A DNA stretch of 64,000 bases, from contig JBCCBM010000012.1 in NCBI GenBank assembly GCA_039034015.1, forward strand, positions 1 through 64,000, read 5' to 3'. The translations under genes were made by a program, and so were the position numbers. Of the stretch, positions 9,451 through 19,454 are shown piece by piece. Positions within the stretch are counted from its first letter, which is position 1. The number at the start of each line of letters is the position of its first letter. This DNA is from Acuticoccus sp039034015 (lineage in GTDB: Bacteria; Pseudomonadota; Alphaproteobacteria; Rhizobiales; Amorphaceae). The notes under the pieces were generated by a model, which worked only from the letters and a program-made list of their open reading frames with translations, did not search any database and was not told the DNA's origin.

Positions 9451-9806
9451 GCCCGCCGCTGGAGGGTGAGATTTTGCCCCCCGAGCGTGAGGACGGTGCG
9501 CAAGATCAAACCGTGCGCGACGGGTTTTGGACAACGCTGCGCCGTGCGGCGCGGCAAATCCCCTTCACGCACGACCTGGTGGCGGCGTACTACTGTGCGA
9601 TGGACCCGAATGTCCCGTTCCGGGTCCGCGCCACCTTATTGGGGGCGCTTGCTTACTTTGTGGCGCCCATCGATGCCATCCCGGATGTCATCATGGGGGT
9701 GGGCTTTACAGATGATGCGACCGTTCTTTTGGGTGCCATCACGATGGTTGCGGCGCACATCACGCCGCAACACCGTGAGAAGGCCAAGGCCGCGCTAGAA
9801 CGCTAA
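9447..9806 (+). CDS. YkvA-family (DUF1232) membrane protein
   Basis: A 119-residue protein whose C-terminal half holds the DUF1232 signature: one hydrophobic hairpin with LLGALAYFVAPIDAIPDVIMG followed by TDDATVLLGAI. The N-terminus is charged and cytoplasmic. The function of the family is unknown. It overlaps the pterin dehydratase by ATGA and so sits at the end of an ispG-phhB-ykvA run. Its TAA shares bases with the TAG of the converging DUF1127 gene (CTAA, 9803-9806). Confidence 0.88.
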   Translation: MSPPLEGEILPPEREDGAQDQTVRDGFWTTLRRAARQIPFTHDLVAAYYCAMDPNVPFRVRATLLGALAYFVAPIDAIPDVIMGVGFTDDATVLLGAITMVAAHITPQHREKAKAALER

Positions 9807-10042
9807 AACTTGCGCCCATCGGTGAGGCGGCGGTTTTGCGGCACGTCCCACATGGGGCGCATGGCCTCGCGTACGGCGGTTGCCTCATCAATGCCAATGT
9901 CGGCCAGCATGCGCTTGTCGAGGTTGGCCAGCGTGTGCCGTTCCTGGTTGAGGCTCCACCACAGGAGAACGCGGCGCCACAGGGGCCGCGTGGTGCCGGT
10001 GATGGGAGCGTCATGCCGAACAAAAACTGTTTCCGTCGCCAT
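9803..10042 (-). CDS. DUF1127 (YjiS-like) small protein
   Basis: A 79-residue basic protein ending in the DUF1127 core: TLANLDKRMLADIGIDEATAVREA. Proteins with this core in alphaproteobacteria are often small, stress-responsive and RNA- or phosphate-linked; that role is not tested by the sequence. The ATG at 10042 has GGGAG 9 nt upstream; a longer frame to 10399 runs into lysR and is rejected. It is divergent from the LysR gene across about 170 nt. Confidence 0.85.
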   Translation of the reverse strand: MATETVFVRHDAPITGTTRPLWRRVLLWWSLNQERHTLANLDKRMLADIGIDEATAVREAMRPMWDVPQNRRLTDGRKF

Positions 10043-10145
10043 TTCGTCGAACTCCCGTTCCGCCGGAGCCGTCCGAGCCCCGCCATCGCGCTGGGCCAAA
10101 CCGCTCGTTTCCAAAGAACCAAAGCGGATCAATCGCCTTGGGTGG

Positions 10146-10174
10146 TTGATATGCGAACGAAGGGGCCATAAAGA
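10146..10174 (+). promoter_or_regulatory. Candidate promoter for the LysR gene
   Basis: TTGATA at 10146-10151 is followed after 17 nt by TAAAGA at 10169-10174 (overlapping CATAAA at 10167). This is a fair -35 and a weak -10 element, about 40 nt before the start codon. It lies in the divergent spacer shared with the DUF1127 gene. Confidence 0.35.
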
Positions 10175-10214
10175 AAACGAAACGTCGCAATCGTTATGAT
10201 CACGGAGATTGATG

Positions 10215-11102
10215 ATGCCCCGCAATCTCGACATCTCGGCCCTGCGCAGCTTCGCCACCATCGCCGACACAGGCGGGGTGACGCGCGCGGCCGCACGGCT
10301 GAACCTCACCCAATCGGCCGTCTCCATGCAGTTGAAGCGCCTCGAGCTTGCGTTTGACACGCGCCTTTTTGACCGCGAGGGCAAAACCATGATGCTCACC
10401 GCCTCGGGCGAGCATCTGCTCCATTACGCCCGCCGCATGCTCGCGCTCAATGATGAAGCGTGGGCGCGCATGACCGAGGACGCCTTTGAAGGCAGCATCA
10501 CGCTGGGCGCGCCCCACGATGTGGTCTACCCCCATGTGCCGCAGATTTTGCGCCGCTTTGCGCGCGAATATCCGCGGGTGCGGATTCAGCTTCAAAGTTC
10601 TTACACCCACAAGCTCAAGGAAGAATTTGCCCGGGGCGAGATCGACGTGATCCTCACCACCGAGTTTGAGCCGGGCGGCGCGGCCACGATCTTGCAGGAA
10701 AGCCCGCTTGTGTGGATTGGCGCGCCGAACGGGCAGGCCTGGCGCCGGCGCCCCCTGCCGCTGGCGTTTGAGACGGCGTGCATCTTCCGCCCCATCGTCC
10801 AGCGGGCGCTGGATGAGGCGCAAGTCCCGTGGGTGATGGCGGTGGATTCGGTCTCCACCCGCACGGTTGATGCGTGCATTTCGGCCGACTTTGCCGTCCA
10901 CGCCGCCCTCGCCTCCACCGTCGGCAACCGCTACGACGTGGTGGAGCACCTTGGCGTGCTCCCCAGCCTTCCGAGCACAAAGGTTGCCATGTATGTGGCG
11001 AGCGGCCCCAACGATGCGCTGTCAAAGAAGCTCGCGGACGTGGTCTGTGAAGAATGGTCCTGCGGCAAGGTGCCAAGTGTGATCCCGATGGCTGCCGAGT
11101 GA
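10215..11102 (+). CDS. LysR-family transcriptional regulator
   Basis: A 295-residue LysR regulator. The N-terminal winged HTH has ALRSFATIADTGGVTRAAA and LNLTQSAVSMQLKRLE, and the C-terminal two-lobed co-inducer domain starts near residue 90 with GSITLGAPHD. TTG 10209, ATG 10212 and ATG 10215 are in frame. GGAG at 10204-10207 is best spaced (7 nt) for 10215. The target is unknown. The divergent DUF1127 gene is the natural candidate by position. Confidence 0.9.
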   Translation: MPRNLDISALRSFATIADTGGVTRAAARLNLTQSAVSMQLKRLELAFDTRLFDREGKTMMLTASGEHLLHYARRMLALNDEAWARMTEDAFEGSITLGAPHDVVYPHVPQILRRFAREYPRVRIQLQSSYTHKLKEEFARGEIDVILTTEFEPGGAATILQESPLVWIGAPNGQAWRRRPLPLAFETACIFRPIVQRALDEAQVPWVMAVDSVSTRTVDACISADFAVHAALASTVGNRYDVVEHLGVLPSLPSTKVAMYVASGPNDALSKKLADVVCEEWSCGKVPSVIPMAAE

Positions 11103-11277
11103 GGCTGTGGCGCGGGTTCGCGCGGCCCCATAGAGGAATTCATCATTCTTTCAGGCGATAAAGGCGTTGATGGGGCCTCCACATGGCGCACGTTTAAAGG
11201 TGGGAGGTCTTGACCAGGCCGCAGAACACCTGAAATGGGGTGTGATGCGGGTTCATAGGGAATTTTGGGACAGACGC

Positions 11278-11775
11278 ATGCGGTTCGTTGCAGCACTCAT
11301 TCTTGTTTTGACCAGCGCCGTCGCGGCGAACGCGCAAGGGGCGCCCACGCTCCTGGAGCGATACAACGCCTGGGAGGCCTACCAGTATGACGGTGGCGGC
11401 CAAAAGGTGTGTTACATCCTGTCAAAACCCACCGCCCTCCAGCCGACGGGCGTGAACCATGGCGACATTTTCTTCTTCATTTCCACCCGCCCGGCCGAGC
11501 GCGTCACCAACGAGGTGAGCATTTTGGTGGGCTACCCGTTTGACCCCGGCAGCGAGGTGACGGTGAATGTGGACGGGCGCGATTTTGCGCTGTTCACCAA
11601 AGACGATGGCGCCTGGGTCGCCGCAACGCCGGATGAGCAGCAGCTGGTCGCCGCCATGCGGTCCGGCCGCGCCATGACGGTGTCGGGCCGGTCCAAGCGC
11701 GGCACCAACACGTCCTACACGTTCTCCCTCTCAGGGGTCACGGCCGGCACCAACCGCATCGCCTCCTGCTCCTGA
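11278..11775 (+). CDS. Invasion-associated locus B (IalB) family protein
   Basis: A secreted 165-residue protein with a classical signal peptide (RFVAALILVLTSAVAANA then QGAP). The mature part has the IalB features: a W/Y-rich start, a Cys in GQKVCYILSKP, FFFISTRPAERVTNEVS, and a second Cys in the terminal IASCS, likely paired with the first. IalB proteins are periplasmic in many non-pathogenic alphaproteobacteria despite the name. The start at 11278 is chosen because the signal peptide begins there; a frame from 11167 adds an unlikely leader. Confidence 0.85.
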   Translation: MRFVAALILVLTSAVAANAQGAPTLLERYNAWEAYQYDGGGQKVCYILSKPTALQPTGVNHGDIFFFISTRPAERVTNEVSILVGYPFDPGSEVTVNVDGRDFALFTKDDGAWVAATPDEQQLVAAMRSGRAMTVSGRSKRGTNTSYTFSLSGVTAGTNRIASCS

Positions 11776-11779
11776 CGCG

Positions 11780-12997
11780 ATGGCGAACCTTGCCCTCCTG
11801 AAACGCCGGACAGGCGCGCCGGCGGCCGTTCCGCTGGCGCCGGCCGTGCGCGCCGAACCGGCCGAGGCAGGGTCTGAGTTGTTGGGCAAAAGCCGCGATG
11901 AGCTTGCCGCGGTGCTCGCAGGCATTGGCGTGCCGCCGCGCCAGATCAAAATGCGCGTTGCCCAATTGTGGCACTGGCTTTACGTGCGCGGCGCGCCGTC
12001 CGTCGACGAGATGACCAACATTGCCGCCCCCGTGCGCGCCGCCATCGCCGCGGCCGCCGCTGTGGGCACGGCCGAGATGGTGGACGAACAAATCTCCTCC
12101 GACGGCACGCGAAAGTGGCTCCTGCGGCTGCCCGCCCGCGGCTCTGGCGAGCGGGTGGAGGTGGAAACCGTCTACATCCCTGAAGAGAATCGCGGCACCT
12201 TGTGCGTGTCGAGCCAGGTGGGATGCACGCTCAACTGCACCTTTTGTCACACGGGCACCCAGCGCCTGGTGCGCAACCTCACCGCAGGCGAAATTGTCGA
12301 GCAGGTGGTGTTTGCGCGCCGGCGCCTGGGCGACTTTGCGGGGCAGACTGCGGCCCATGGCGGCCCGTCCGAGGGGCGGATGGTGTCCAACCTCGTCCTC
12401 ATGGGCATGGGCGAGCCGCTCTATAATTTTGACGCCGTGAAGGCCGCAATGGCGGTGGTGGGCGATGGGGACGGCCTGTCGCTCTCCAAACGGCGGATCA
12501 CGCTTTCCACCTCCGGCGTCGTCCCCATGATTGAGCGGGTGGGCGCGGAAATGGGGGTGATGCTTGCCATCTCGCTCCACGCGGTCACCGATGATGTGCG
12601 GAGCGTCCTCGTCCCGCTCAACAAAAAATACCCCATCGCGGCCTTGATGGACGCCTGCCGGCAGTATCCAAGGCTCTCCAACGCGCGGCGCATCACGTTT
12701 GAATATGTGATGCTGAAGGGGGTCAACGACAGCCTTGCCGACGCGCGCCGCCTGGTCGACCTCATCCGCGGCATCCCCGCCAAAATCAACCTCATCCCCT
12801 TCAACCCGTGGCCCGGCGCGCCCTACGCCTGCTCGGACTGGGACACGATCGAAGCGTTTGCCGATGTGGTGAACCGCGCGGGCTACGCCTCCCCCGTGCG
12901 AACCCCCCGCGGGCAGGACATTTTGGCCGCGTGCGGGCAGTTGCGGTCGGAGAGCAAAAAACTGTCAGCCCGGGAGCGGCTGCAAGCAGCGCCCTGA
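11780..12997 (+). CDS. rlmN: Dual-specificity 23S rRNA A2503 / tRNA A37 C2-methyltransferase
   Basis: A radical-SAM enzyme methylating C2 of A2503 in 23S rRNA and A37 in some tRNAs. The protein is 405 residues. The radical-SAM triad is Cys149, Cys153 and Cys156 (CTLNCTFC), preceded by the helical N-terminal domain (LAGIGVPPRQIKMRVAQLWHW). The C-terminal catalytic Cys lies in DILAACGQL. The start is 4 nt after the IalB stop. The stop overlaps the next start by one base (TGATG). Confidence 0.96.
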   Translation: MANLALLKRRTGAPAAVPLAPAVRAEPAEAGSELLGKSRDELAAVLAGIGVPPRQIKMRVAQLWHWLYVRGAPSVDEMTNIAAPVRAAIAAAAAVGTAEMVDEQISSDGTRKWLLRLPARGSGERVEVETVYIPEENRGTLCVSSQVGCTLNCTFCHTGTQRLVRNLTAGEIVEQVVFARRRLGDFAGQTAAHGGPSEGRMVSNLVLMGMGEPLYNFDAVKAAMAVVGDGDGLSLSKRRITLSTSGVVPMIERVGAEMGVMLAISLHAVTDDVRSVLVPLNKKYPIAALMDACRQYPRLSNARRITFEYVMLKGVNDSLADARRLVDLIRGIPAKINLIPFNPWPGAPYACSDWDTIEAFADVVNRAGYASPVRTPRGQDILAACGQLRSESKKLSARERLQAAP

Positions 12998-13446
12998 TGG
13001 CGGTCTTGTCCTTCCTCGGACAGGCGATTTTGGTGACGCTGGGCTATGGCATGGCGCTGTTGGCGGCGGCCCTTTTTGCTTCCATCGCCATCATGAATGT
13101 GGGGATGGCCGGCTTCGTGGGCGACTGGGAGCAGCTGTTGCAAACGGTGCTCTTGTTTGCGTCCACGAGCCTTGGCGCGTTCCCGCAAACGGTGGCGCCG
13201 GCAGCGCTTTTCGTGGTGCTGTCCGAGCTCACGCGGTTGCGCGGCTTTGTGGTGCACCTGGTCGCCGGGTGTGTGATCGGGCTTGTGGCCGCGCTCCCCG
13301 TCGGCACGCTCATGGAAGGGGAGGTGTTGCCAGACCTTCCGGGCGATGTGGTGCGCCTTGCGGTGGCGTCTGGCGCGGTGGGCGGCTTTGTTTACTGGTT
13401 GATTGCGGGCCGGCGCGCGGGCCGTTGGCTTGATACGGCGGCTTAA
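12997..13446 (+). CDS. Small integral membrane protein, unknown function
   Basis: A 149-residue protein with four predicted membrane segments (about 5-28, 45-70, 78-103 and 112-140) and a basic C-terminus (AGRRAGRWLD). It starts at the ATG overlapping the rlmN stop. A longer frame from 12808 lies inside rlmN and is a shadow. I recognise no family. Position suggests co-expression with rlmN. Confidence 0.75.
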   Translation: MAVLSFLGQAILVTLGYGMALLAAALFASIAIMNVGMAGFVGDWEQLLQTVLLFASTSLGAFPQTVAPAALFVVLSELTRLRGFVVHLVAGCVIGLVAALPVGTLMEGEVLPDLPGDVVRLAVASGAVGGFVYWLIAGRRAGRWLDTAA

Positions 13447-13451
13447 GAGCG

Positions 13452-13463
13452 GCGACCGGTCGC
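13452..13463. repeat. 12-bp perfect palindrome before lipA
   Basis: GCGACCGGTCGC is self-complementary with no spacer. It lies just after the membrane-protein stop and about 90 nt before lipA. A second small inverted repeat (AGGCG, 5-nt loop, CGCCT) lies at 13506-13520. Either could bind a regulator or be chance in G+C-rich DNA. Confidence 0.35.
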
Positions 13464-13555
13464 TCGTCGGAAGCTTGGCCCGCGTTGCGGGGGATCTCGC
13501 CTAAAAGGCGTTCTGCGCCTATGTTGTGGGCGGGAGAGAATGGGTTGACTGAATT

Positions 13556-14527
13556 ATGGTCGTGGTGATCGATCGCCAAAGCACCGTCCGCCATCCGGAA
13601 AAGGCACGGCGGACCGAAACCCCCGTGCTGCGCAAACCTGCGTGGATCCGGGTGAAGGCGCCGGGGACGGGCGTGTTCCGCGACACGCAACAGGTGGTCC
13701 GCGGCCACGGCCTTGTCACGGTGTGTGAGGAGGCCGGCTGCCCCAACATTGGCGAGTGCTGGAGCCAGAAGCACGCCACCTTCATGATCATGGGCGACAC
13801 GTGCACGCGCGCCTGCGCCTTTTGCAACGTGAAGACCGGCCTTCCCGAGCCGCTTGACCCGGCCGAACCGCAAAAGGTGGCCAACGCCACGGCCGACCTT
13901 GGCCTGTTGCACGTGGTGATCACGTCCGTCGACCGCGATGATCTGGGCGACGGGGGCGCGGGCCACATTGCCGACACCATCCGCGCCGTTCGCGCCACCA
14001 CGCCCAAAACGTCGATCGAGGTGTTGACGCCGGACTTTTTGCGCAAATCCGGCGCCACCGAGATGGTGGTCGAGGCGCGGCCCGATGTCTTCAACCACAA
14101 TCTTGAGACGGTGCCGTCAAAATACCTCACCGTGCGGCCGGGCGCCCGTTACTACCACTCGCTGCGGCTGCTCGATGATGTCAAACGGCTGGACCCGAGC
14201 ATCTTTACGAAATCGGGCATCATGGTTGGCTTGGGGGAAACGCGCAACGAAGTCTTGCAGCTGATGGATGACTTGCGCTCTGCGGGTGTCGACTTTCTGA
14301 CTATTGGTCAATACCTTCAGCCGACGCGCAAGCACCATCCGGTGGAAGAGTTTGTCACGCCCGATGCGTTTGCCGCCTACGAGACCATTGCAAAGGCGAA
14401 AGGCTTTTTGATGGTGTCGGCGTCGCCGCTCACGCGCTCGTCCTACCACGCGGGGGACGATTTTGAGCGGCTGAAGGCGGCGCGGGAGGCGGCGCTCTCC
14501 ACCGGCGGGCGCAATGCCCGAGTTTAA
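13556..14527 (+). CDS. lipA: Lipoyl synthase
   Basis: Inserts two sulfurs into octanoyl-E2 to make lipoyl cofactors. The 323-residue radical-SAM enzyme has both clusters: the auxiliary one in CEEAGCPNIGECW and the SAM one in CTRACAFC. Its C-terminus carries the conserved Arg-Ser-Ser-Tyr (PLTRSSYHAGD), which ligates the auxiliary cluster. Its 3' end overlaps the next gene by 14 nt, a lipA-coq10 pairing common in alphaproteobacteria. Confidence 0.97.
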   Translation: MVVVIDRQSTVRHPEKARRTETPVLRKPAWIRVKAPGTGVFRDTQQVVRGHGLVTVCEEAGCPNIGECWSQKHATFMIMGDTCTRACAFCNVKTGLPEPLDPAEPQKVANATADLGLLHVVITSVDRDDLGDGGAGHIADTIRAVRATTPKTSIEVLTPDFLRKSGATEMVVEARPDVFNHNLETVPSKYLTVRPGARYYHSLRLLDDVKRLDPSIFTKSGIMVGLGETRNEVLQLMDDLRSAGVDFLTIGQYLQPTRKHHPVEEFVTPDAFAAYETIAKAKGFLMVSASPLTRSSYHAGDDFERLKAAREAALSTGGRNARV

Positions 14528-14965
14528 CACCACGCGGCGCGTGCGCCATTCGGCGGACGACATGTTCGACCTTGTGGCGGACGTGAAAAGCTATCCGCGC
14601 TTTGTGCCGCTGTGCAAGTCGCTGAGCGTGCGCCGGCGGGACACTCTGCCCGATGGGCGCGAAATTCTGGTCGCGCAGATGACGGTGTCGTACAAATTCA
14701 TCCGCGAATCTTTCACATCGCGCGTTGTGTTGAACCGTGACGAGCGCATCATCGATGTCGAATACTTGGACGGTCCGTTCCAAGAGATGAAGAACCGCTG
14801 GACGTTTGCGCCGGTGGACGACAAAACCACCGACGTGAACTTTGACATTCGCTACGAGTTCAAAAGCCGGGCCCTGTCGAGCCTGATGGGTTCGGTGTTT
14901 GACCGCGCCTTCCGCCGCTTTTCCGAAGCGTTTGAGGAGCGGGCCGACAAGGTGTACGGCCCCGC

Positions 14966-14969
<4 letters not shown>
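14514..14969 (+). CDS. START/polyketide-cyclase domain protein, Coq10/RatA family
   Basis: A 151-residue single-domain protein: NTTRRVRHSADDMFDLVADV, YPRFVPLC, then a beta-rich body and a long C-terminal helix (FDRAFRRFSEAFEERADKV). Homologues bind ubiquinone (Coq10) in mitochondria and are called RatA toxins in E. coli. A quinone-binding role fits alphaproteobacteria better. It starts inside the end of lipA. Its TAA shares bases with the TAG of the converging ABC ATPase. Confidence 0.88.
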
Positions 14970-16053
<1,084 letters not shown>

Positions 16054-16054
<1 letters not shown>

Positions 16055-17106
16055 TACTTAAGCCCCGCGCCGGCAATCCCGGTGGTGATGAAGCGTTGCA
16101 AGAAGACGAAGACGATGACCACCGGGATCATCGTGACCACTGTCATGGCGAGGATGAAGTGCCACTGAACGTTGAGTTCGCCGGAGAACGAGTAAAGCCC
16201 GACTTGGAGTGTGTAGAGCTCTTGGCGCGATAGGACGATGAGCGGCCACAAAAAGTCATTCCACCGCCACACGACCGAGAAGATGGCAAGAACGGCGAGC
16301 GCCGGCGCAGTGAGTGGCAACACAATGCGCCAATAGATTTGCCACTCGCTGGCTTTGTCCATGCGCGCAGCGTCCAAAAGCTCATCTGGGATGGTAAGCA
16401 TGTATTGCCGCAGGAGGAAGACGCCTGTGGGTGTTGCCACCGTCGGCAAGATGACGCCCCAGAGTGTGTTGGTGAGGTTGAGTGTGCTCACCACCGAGTA
16501 AAGCGGGACGAGGATGACCGAAAGCGGCACCATAAGTGTGGCGAGGATGACGAGCATCACTGCGCTTCGGCCGCGGAATTTGTATTTGGAGAGGGCGAAC
16601 GCTGCCATGGAGTTGGTGAAGAGGGTGATGAATGTTGCCATCACCGTCACGAAGACGCTGTTCCAAAGGTAGCGCACGAAGTCGAGCCGCTGGAAGGGTT
16701 CGGCGTAGTTTTCGGTGGCGAAGCCGATTTCCCGGGCGACCTCGCGGTTGCGGATGTTGACGCGGATGACTTCGTCGGGCGCGGCGGGGTCAATCATCTG
16801 CGCGGTGGTGCCGATGCGGCGCACTTGTGCAAGGCGCTGCACGGAGCCGTCCTCCATCGTCACGTCATAGAGGACGAGGGGTTTGTCGAACCCCTCCACC
16901 TCCACAACCTGCTCCACGTAGGGGAGGATGGTGGGGGGGAATTCGGCAAGCTGGCCGGGGGTTTTGAACGAGGACCCCACCAGCCAAACCGCAGGGCCGA
17001 ACATGATGATGAGCCCCGCGCCCAGCCAAAAGAACGTAAAAACGTCCGTCCAATGCCAGCGATCGCCGCCCCGCCGGCGGGTCAGGAAGGCCACCGCGCG
17101 GCTCAT
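16054..17106 (-). CDS. Sugar ABC transporter permease, MalG type with periplasmic insert
   Basis: An inner-membrane permease of 350 residues, 50-70 longer than usual. TM1 (about 20-42) is followed by some 100 periplasmic residues (about 50-150, including VEVEGFDKPLVLYDV) before the conserved five-helix core. The EAA loop for ATPase docking reads DELLDAARMDKASEWQIYWR. The insert is reminiscent of the extra domain seen in some MalF or MalG proteins and may contact the binding protein. It overlaps the upstream permease by ATGA. Confidence 0.92.
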
Positions 17107-18110
17107 ACGCTCCCCTTTTGGCCGCGGCGGGCAAGGCCGAGCTGCATCAATGTGAGCACCACAAGAACCGCGCCCATGAGGATGGAGGCCGCCGCCGCCA
17201 AGCCTGGGTTGCGCAACAGCGAGGCAAAGCCGATTTCATAGATATACTGGGTAAGGAACATGGTGGATGTTCCCGGCCCGCCACCCGTCAAGACATACAC
17301 TTCGTCGAACACTTGGACAGCGCGGATCAGCGATAGGACGATCACCACCAGAAGGTTTGGCATCAAGAGAGGCAAGGTGATGCGGAAAAAGACGCGGGTA
17401 GAGCGCGTCCCGTCCATTTCGGCCGCCTCGTAAAGATCTTTGGGGATGGCTTGGAGGCCGGCAAGAAGGATCAGCGCGTAAAACCCCACGTGCGCCCAGA
17501 TGGAGACGCCGACCGCCGCCGCAAACGCCCAGGAGCGTTCGGTCAGCCAATTGACCGGCTCGCCGCCCGCCTCATACACAATGAAGTTGAGAAGCCCTTC
17601 GCGCTGCAAGATCCACTGCCAGATGAGCCCGACCACCACCGGGGACAGGAGCACGGGGAAGAAGAACACCGCCCGCCAGAACGAGCGCGCCCGAAGATCA
17701 GAATTCAAGATGAGCGCCGTGATCAGCGCAACCACCGTCATCAACGCAACCTGGATGATGACGAACCAGCCGGTGTTCCACACCGCGTTCCAGAAGAGGT
17801 CGTCCTTGCAGGTGACGGTGCGCGTATAATCTTCGCAATCCAGAAGCCGTGCGTAATGGTCACCGCCGATGAACGTGCGGTCCGCCAAAAAGAGCGCTGA
17901 GCCGCCGGTCATGGAATACATAAAATTGATGATCAGCGGGATGATGATGAAAATCCCAAAGATCAACAGGTTTGGCGCCAAGAAGAATGCGGCCATGCCG
18001 CCATGGCCGGTCTTCTTTTGCCAAGCGCGCAAGGGGCGGTCGACCAGCGACAGCCCCTTGCCAATCGGCGCGAATGCGATCGCGCCGACCCGTTTTGTAA
18101 GCGTCGTCAA
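17103..18110 (-). CDS. Sugar ABC transporter permease, MalF type
   Basis: A 335-residue permease with six membrane helices. The EAA loop reads IPKDLYEAAEMDGTRSTRVFFR. A periplasmic loop after TM1 holds two Cys (LLDCEDYTRTVTCKDD) that may form a disulfide. The best start is a TTG at 18110, three bases after the binding-protein stop; no ATG or GTG lies closer, so translation is probably coupled. It forms the heterodimeric channel with the MalG-type partner. Confidence 0.9.
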   Translation of the reverse strand: MTTLTKRVGAIAFAPIGKGLSLVDRPLRAWQKKTGHGGMAAFFLAPNLLIFGIFIIIPLIINFMYSMTGGSALFLADRTFIGGDHYARLLDCEDYTRTVTCKDDLFWNAVWNTGWFVIIQVALMTVVALITALILNSDLRARSFWRAVFFFPVLLSPVVVGLIWQWILQREGLLNFIVYEAGGEPVNWLTERSWAFAAAVGVSIWAHVGFYALILLAGLQAIPKDLYEAAEMDGTRSTRVFFRITLPLLMPNLLVVIVLSLIRAVQVFDEVYVLTGGGPGTSTMFLTQYIYEIGFASLLRNPGLAAAASILMGAVLVVLTLMQLGLARRGQKGSV

Positions 18111-18113
18111 GAC

Positions 18114-19379
18114 TTATTGCTGCGCTTGCGCGACTTGGTCGGCAATGTCTTGATCGATGCGCGCAAACGCATCCTCGAGCGACATTTCACCGGCCATCAC
18201 CTGCGAAATCCGCGTCACCAGCGCCCCATAATAGGCGCCCGACCACTGCCACGCGGGGAGCGCCGCCGCACCGGGCGCAATTTCCGCCGATGCTTCCACA
18301 AACTTTGTGAGCGCCGCCGCGACGTTGCGGTCTTCGGTGTCAAACTCCAGGCCGCCGGCCGCCACAATGCCTTTGTGGGCGGGGAGGAAGAGCGTGCGCT
18401 CGGTGAACTCGCGCAAGACCTCTTCAGAGCCGAGGAAGTCCATGACCTTGGCCACATCTTCCGGGTTCTTGGTGTATTTGACGGCAACCAGCGCCGCACC
18501 GCCGGCAAGGCCGGAACACGCTTCATCGCCGCACGGGGTGCCAGTGGCGACCCAGTCGAACCCATCGCCAATCTTGGTGGAAAGGTTCGCAATCTGCCAC
18601 GAGCCCGAATAGTAGAACGGGATCGCAGCATTCACAAAGTCGTCGGCCGCAGCGCGGTAGGTGGAGCCTGCCGCAGAGACCCAAACATCGCGAAGGTGCT
18701 TGCCTTCTTCGGTCCAGTTCACCAGCTTTGTGGCAAATTCCTTCACGCCATCATCGATGGGGGCGGGGGAGCCGTCGTCGGCAATGTAATCGGCGCCGAA
18801 GGAGACGTTGGGGCCGGAGATGCGGTGGCCGGAGCGGTCGATGGCAAAGGCCGCCTCAAGCTCCTGGTCGGCGGCAACCTTGGCGGAGGCCTCGACCCAA
18901 TCGTCCCACGTGGCGCCGGCGCCTGGAAGGTCGACGCCCGCCTGCTCAAACAAAGTGGCGTTGGCGTAGCCGCCGGTGAGCGTCAATTGGGTCATGAAGC
19001 CGGGGATCTTGTCGGACCCGTCGGGGCGCATCCAGTCGAACTGGTCGCCAAAGTTCTCCTGCCAGTAGCCGGCGTCCGCCACGTACGGCGTGAGGTCCAG
19101 CCAGTGCTCGGACTGGGATTTGAGGATTGCCGCAACCCGGGCAATGTCGGGCCCTTCGCCGGCCTCAAGGAGCACCGGAAGCTGCTCATTGGTGGCTTGG
19201 TAGGCAACCTCATCCAGGATGACGTTGATGTCCGGGTTGTCGGCCATGAAACGGTCGAGGAGTTCCTTGACCACCTCGCCTTCCACGCCGTCCGAATACC
19301 ACATGATGCGAACGTCGCCCGCCAGCGCGGTGGACGACAGGAGCGAGGCGGCAACCGCCGCCAAAATCGTCTTCTTCAT
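18114..19379 (-). CDS. Extracellular solute-binding protein (sugar ABC, family 1)
   Basis: A 421-residue periplasmic binding protein. The signal peptide (KKTILAAVAASLLSSTALA) is followed by DVRIMWYSDGVEGEVV and the usual family-1 two-lobe organisation, with SGSWQIANL and the terminal helices. The ATG at 19379 has a strong GGGGAGGA behind it; a longer frame to 19415 is unnecessary. Two Cys (PCGDEACSG) probably make a surface disulfide. Substrate is unknown from sequence. Its neighbours suggest a mono- or disaccharide bearing an uronate or sulfonate. Confidence 0.92.
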   Translation of the reverse strand: MKKTILAAVAASLLSSTALAGDVRIMWYSDGVEGEVVKELLDRFMADNPDINVILDEVAYQATNEQLPVLLEAGEGPDIARVAAILKSQSEHWLDLTPYVADAGYWQENFGDQFDWMRPDGSDKIPGFMTQLTLTGGYANATLFEQAGVDLPGAGATWDDWVEASAKVAADQELEAAFAIDRSGHRISGPNVSFGADYIADDGSPAPIDDGVKEFATKLVNWTEEGKHLRDVWVSAAGSTYRAAADDFVNAAIPFYYSGSWQIANLSTKIGDGFDWVATGTPCGDEACSGLAGGAALVAVKYTKNPEDVAKVMDFLGSEEVLREFTERTLFLPAHKGIVAAGGLEFDTEDRNVAAALTKFVEASAEIAPGAAALPAWQWSGAYYGALVTRISQVMAGEMSLEDAFARIDQDIADQVAQAQQ

Positions 19380-19454
19380 CAGTTTCCTCCCCCCGATTGC
19401 CGGGTGTTTGATCAAAGATTACGCAAAGTTGCGCACTGTTTCACCCCGAAAAGT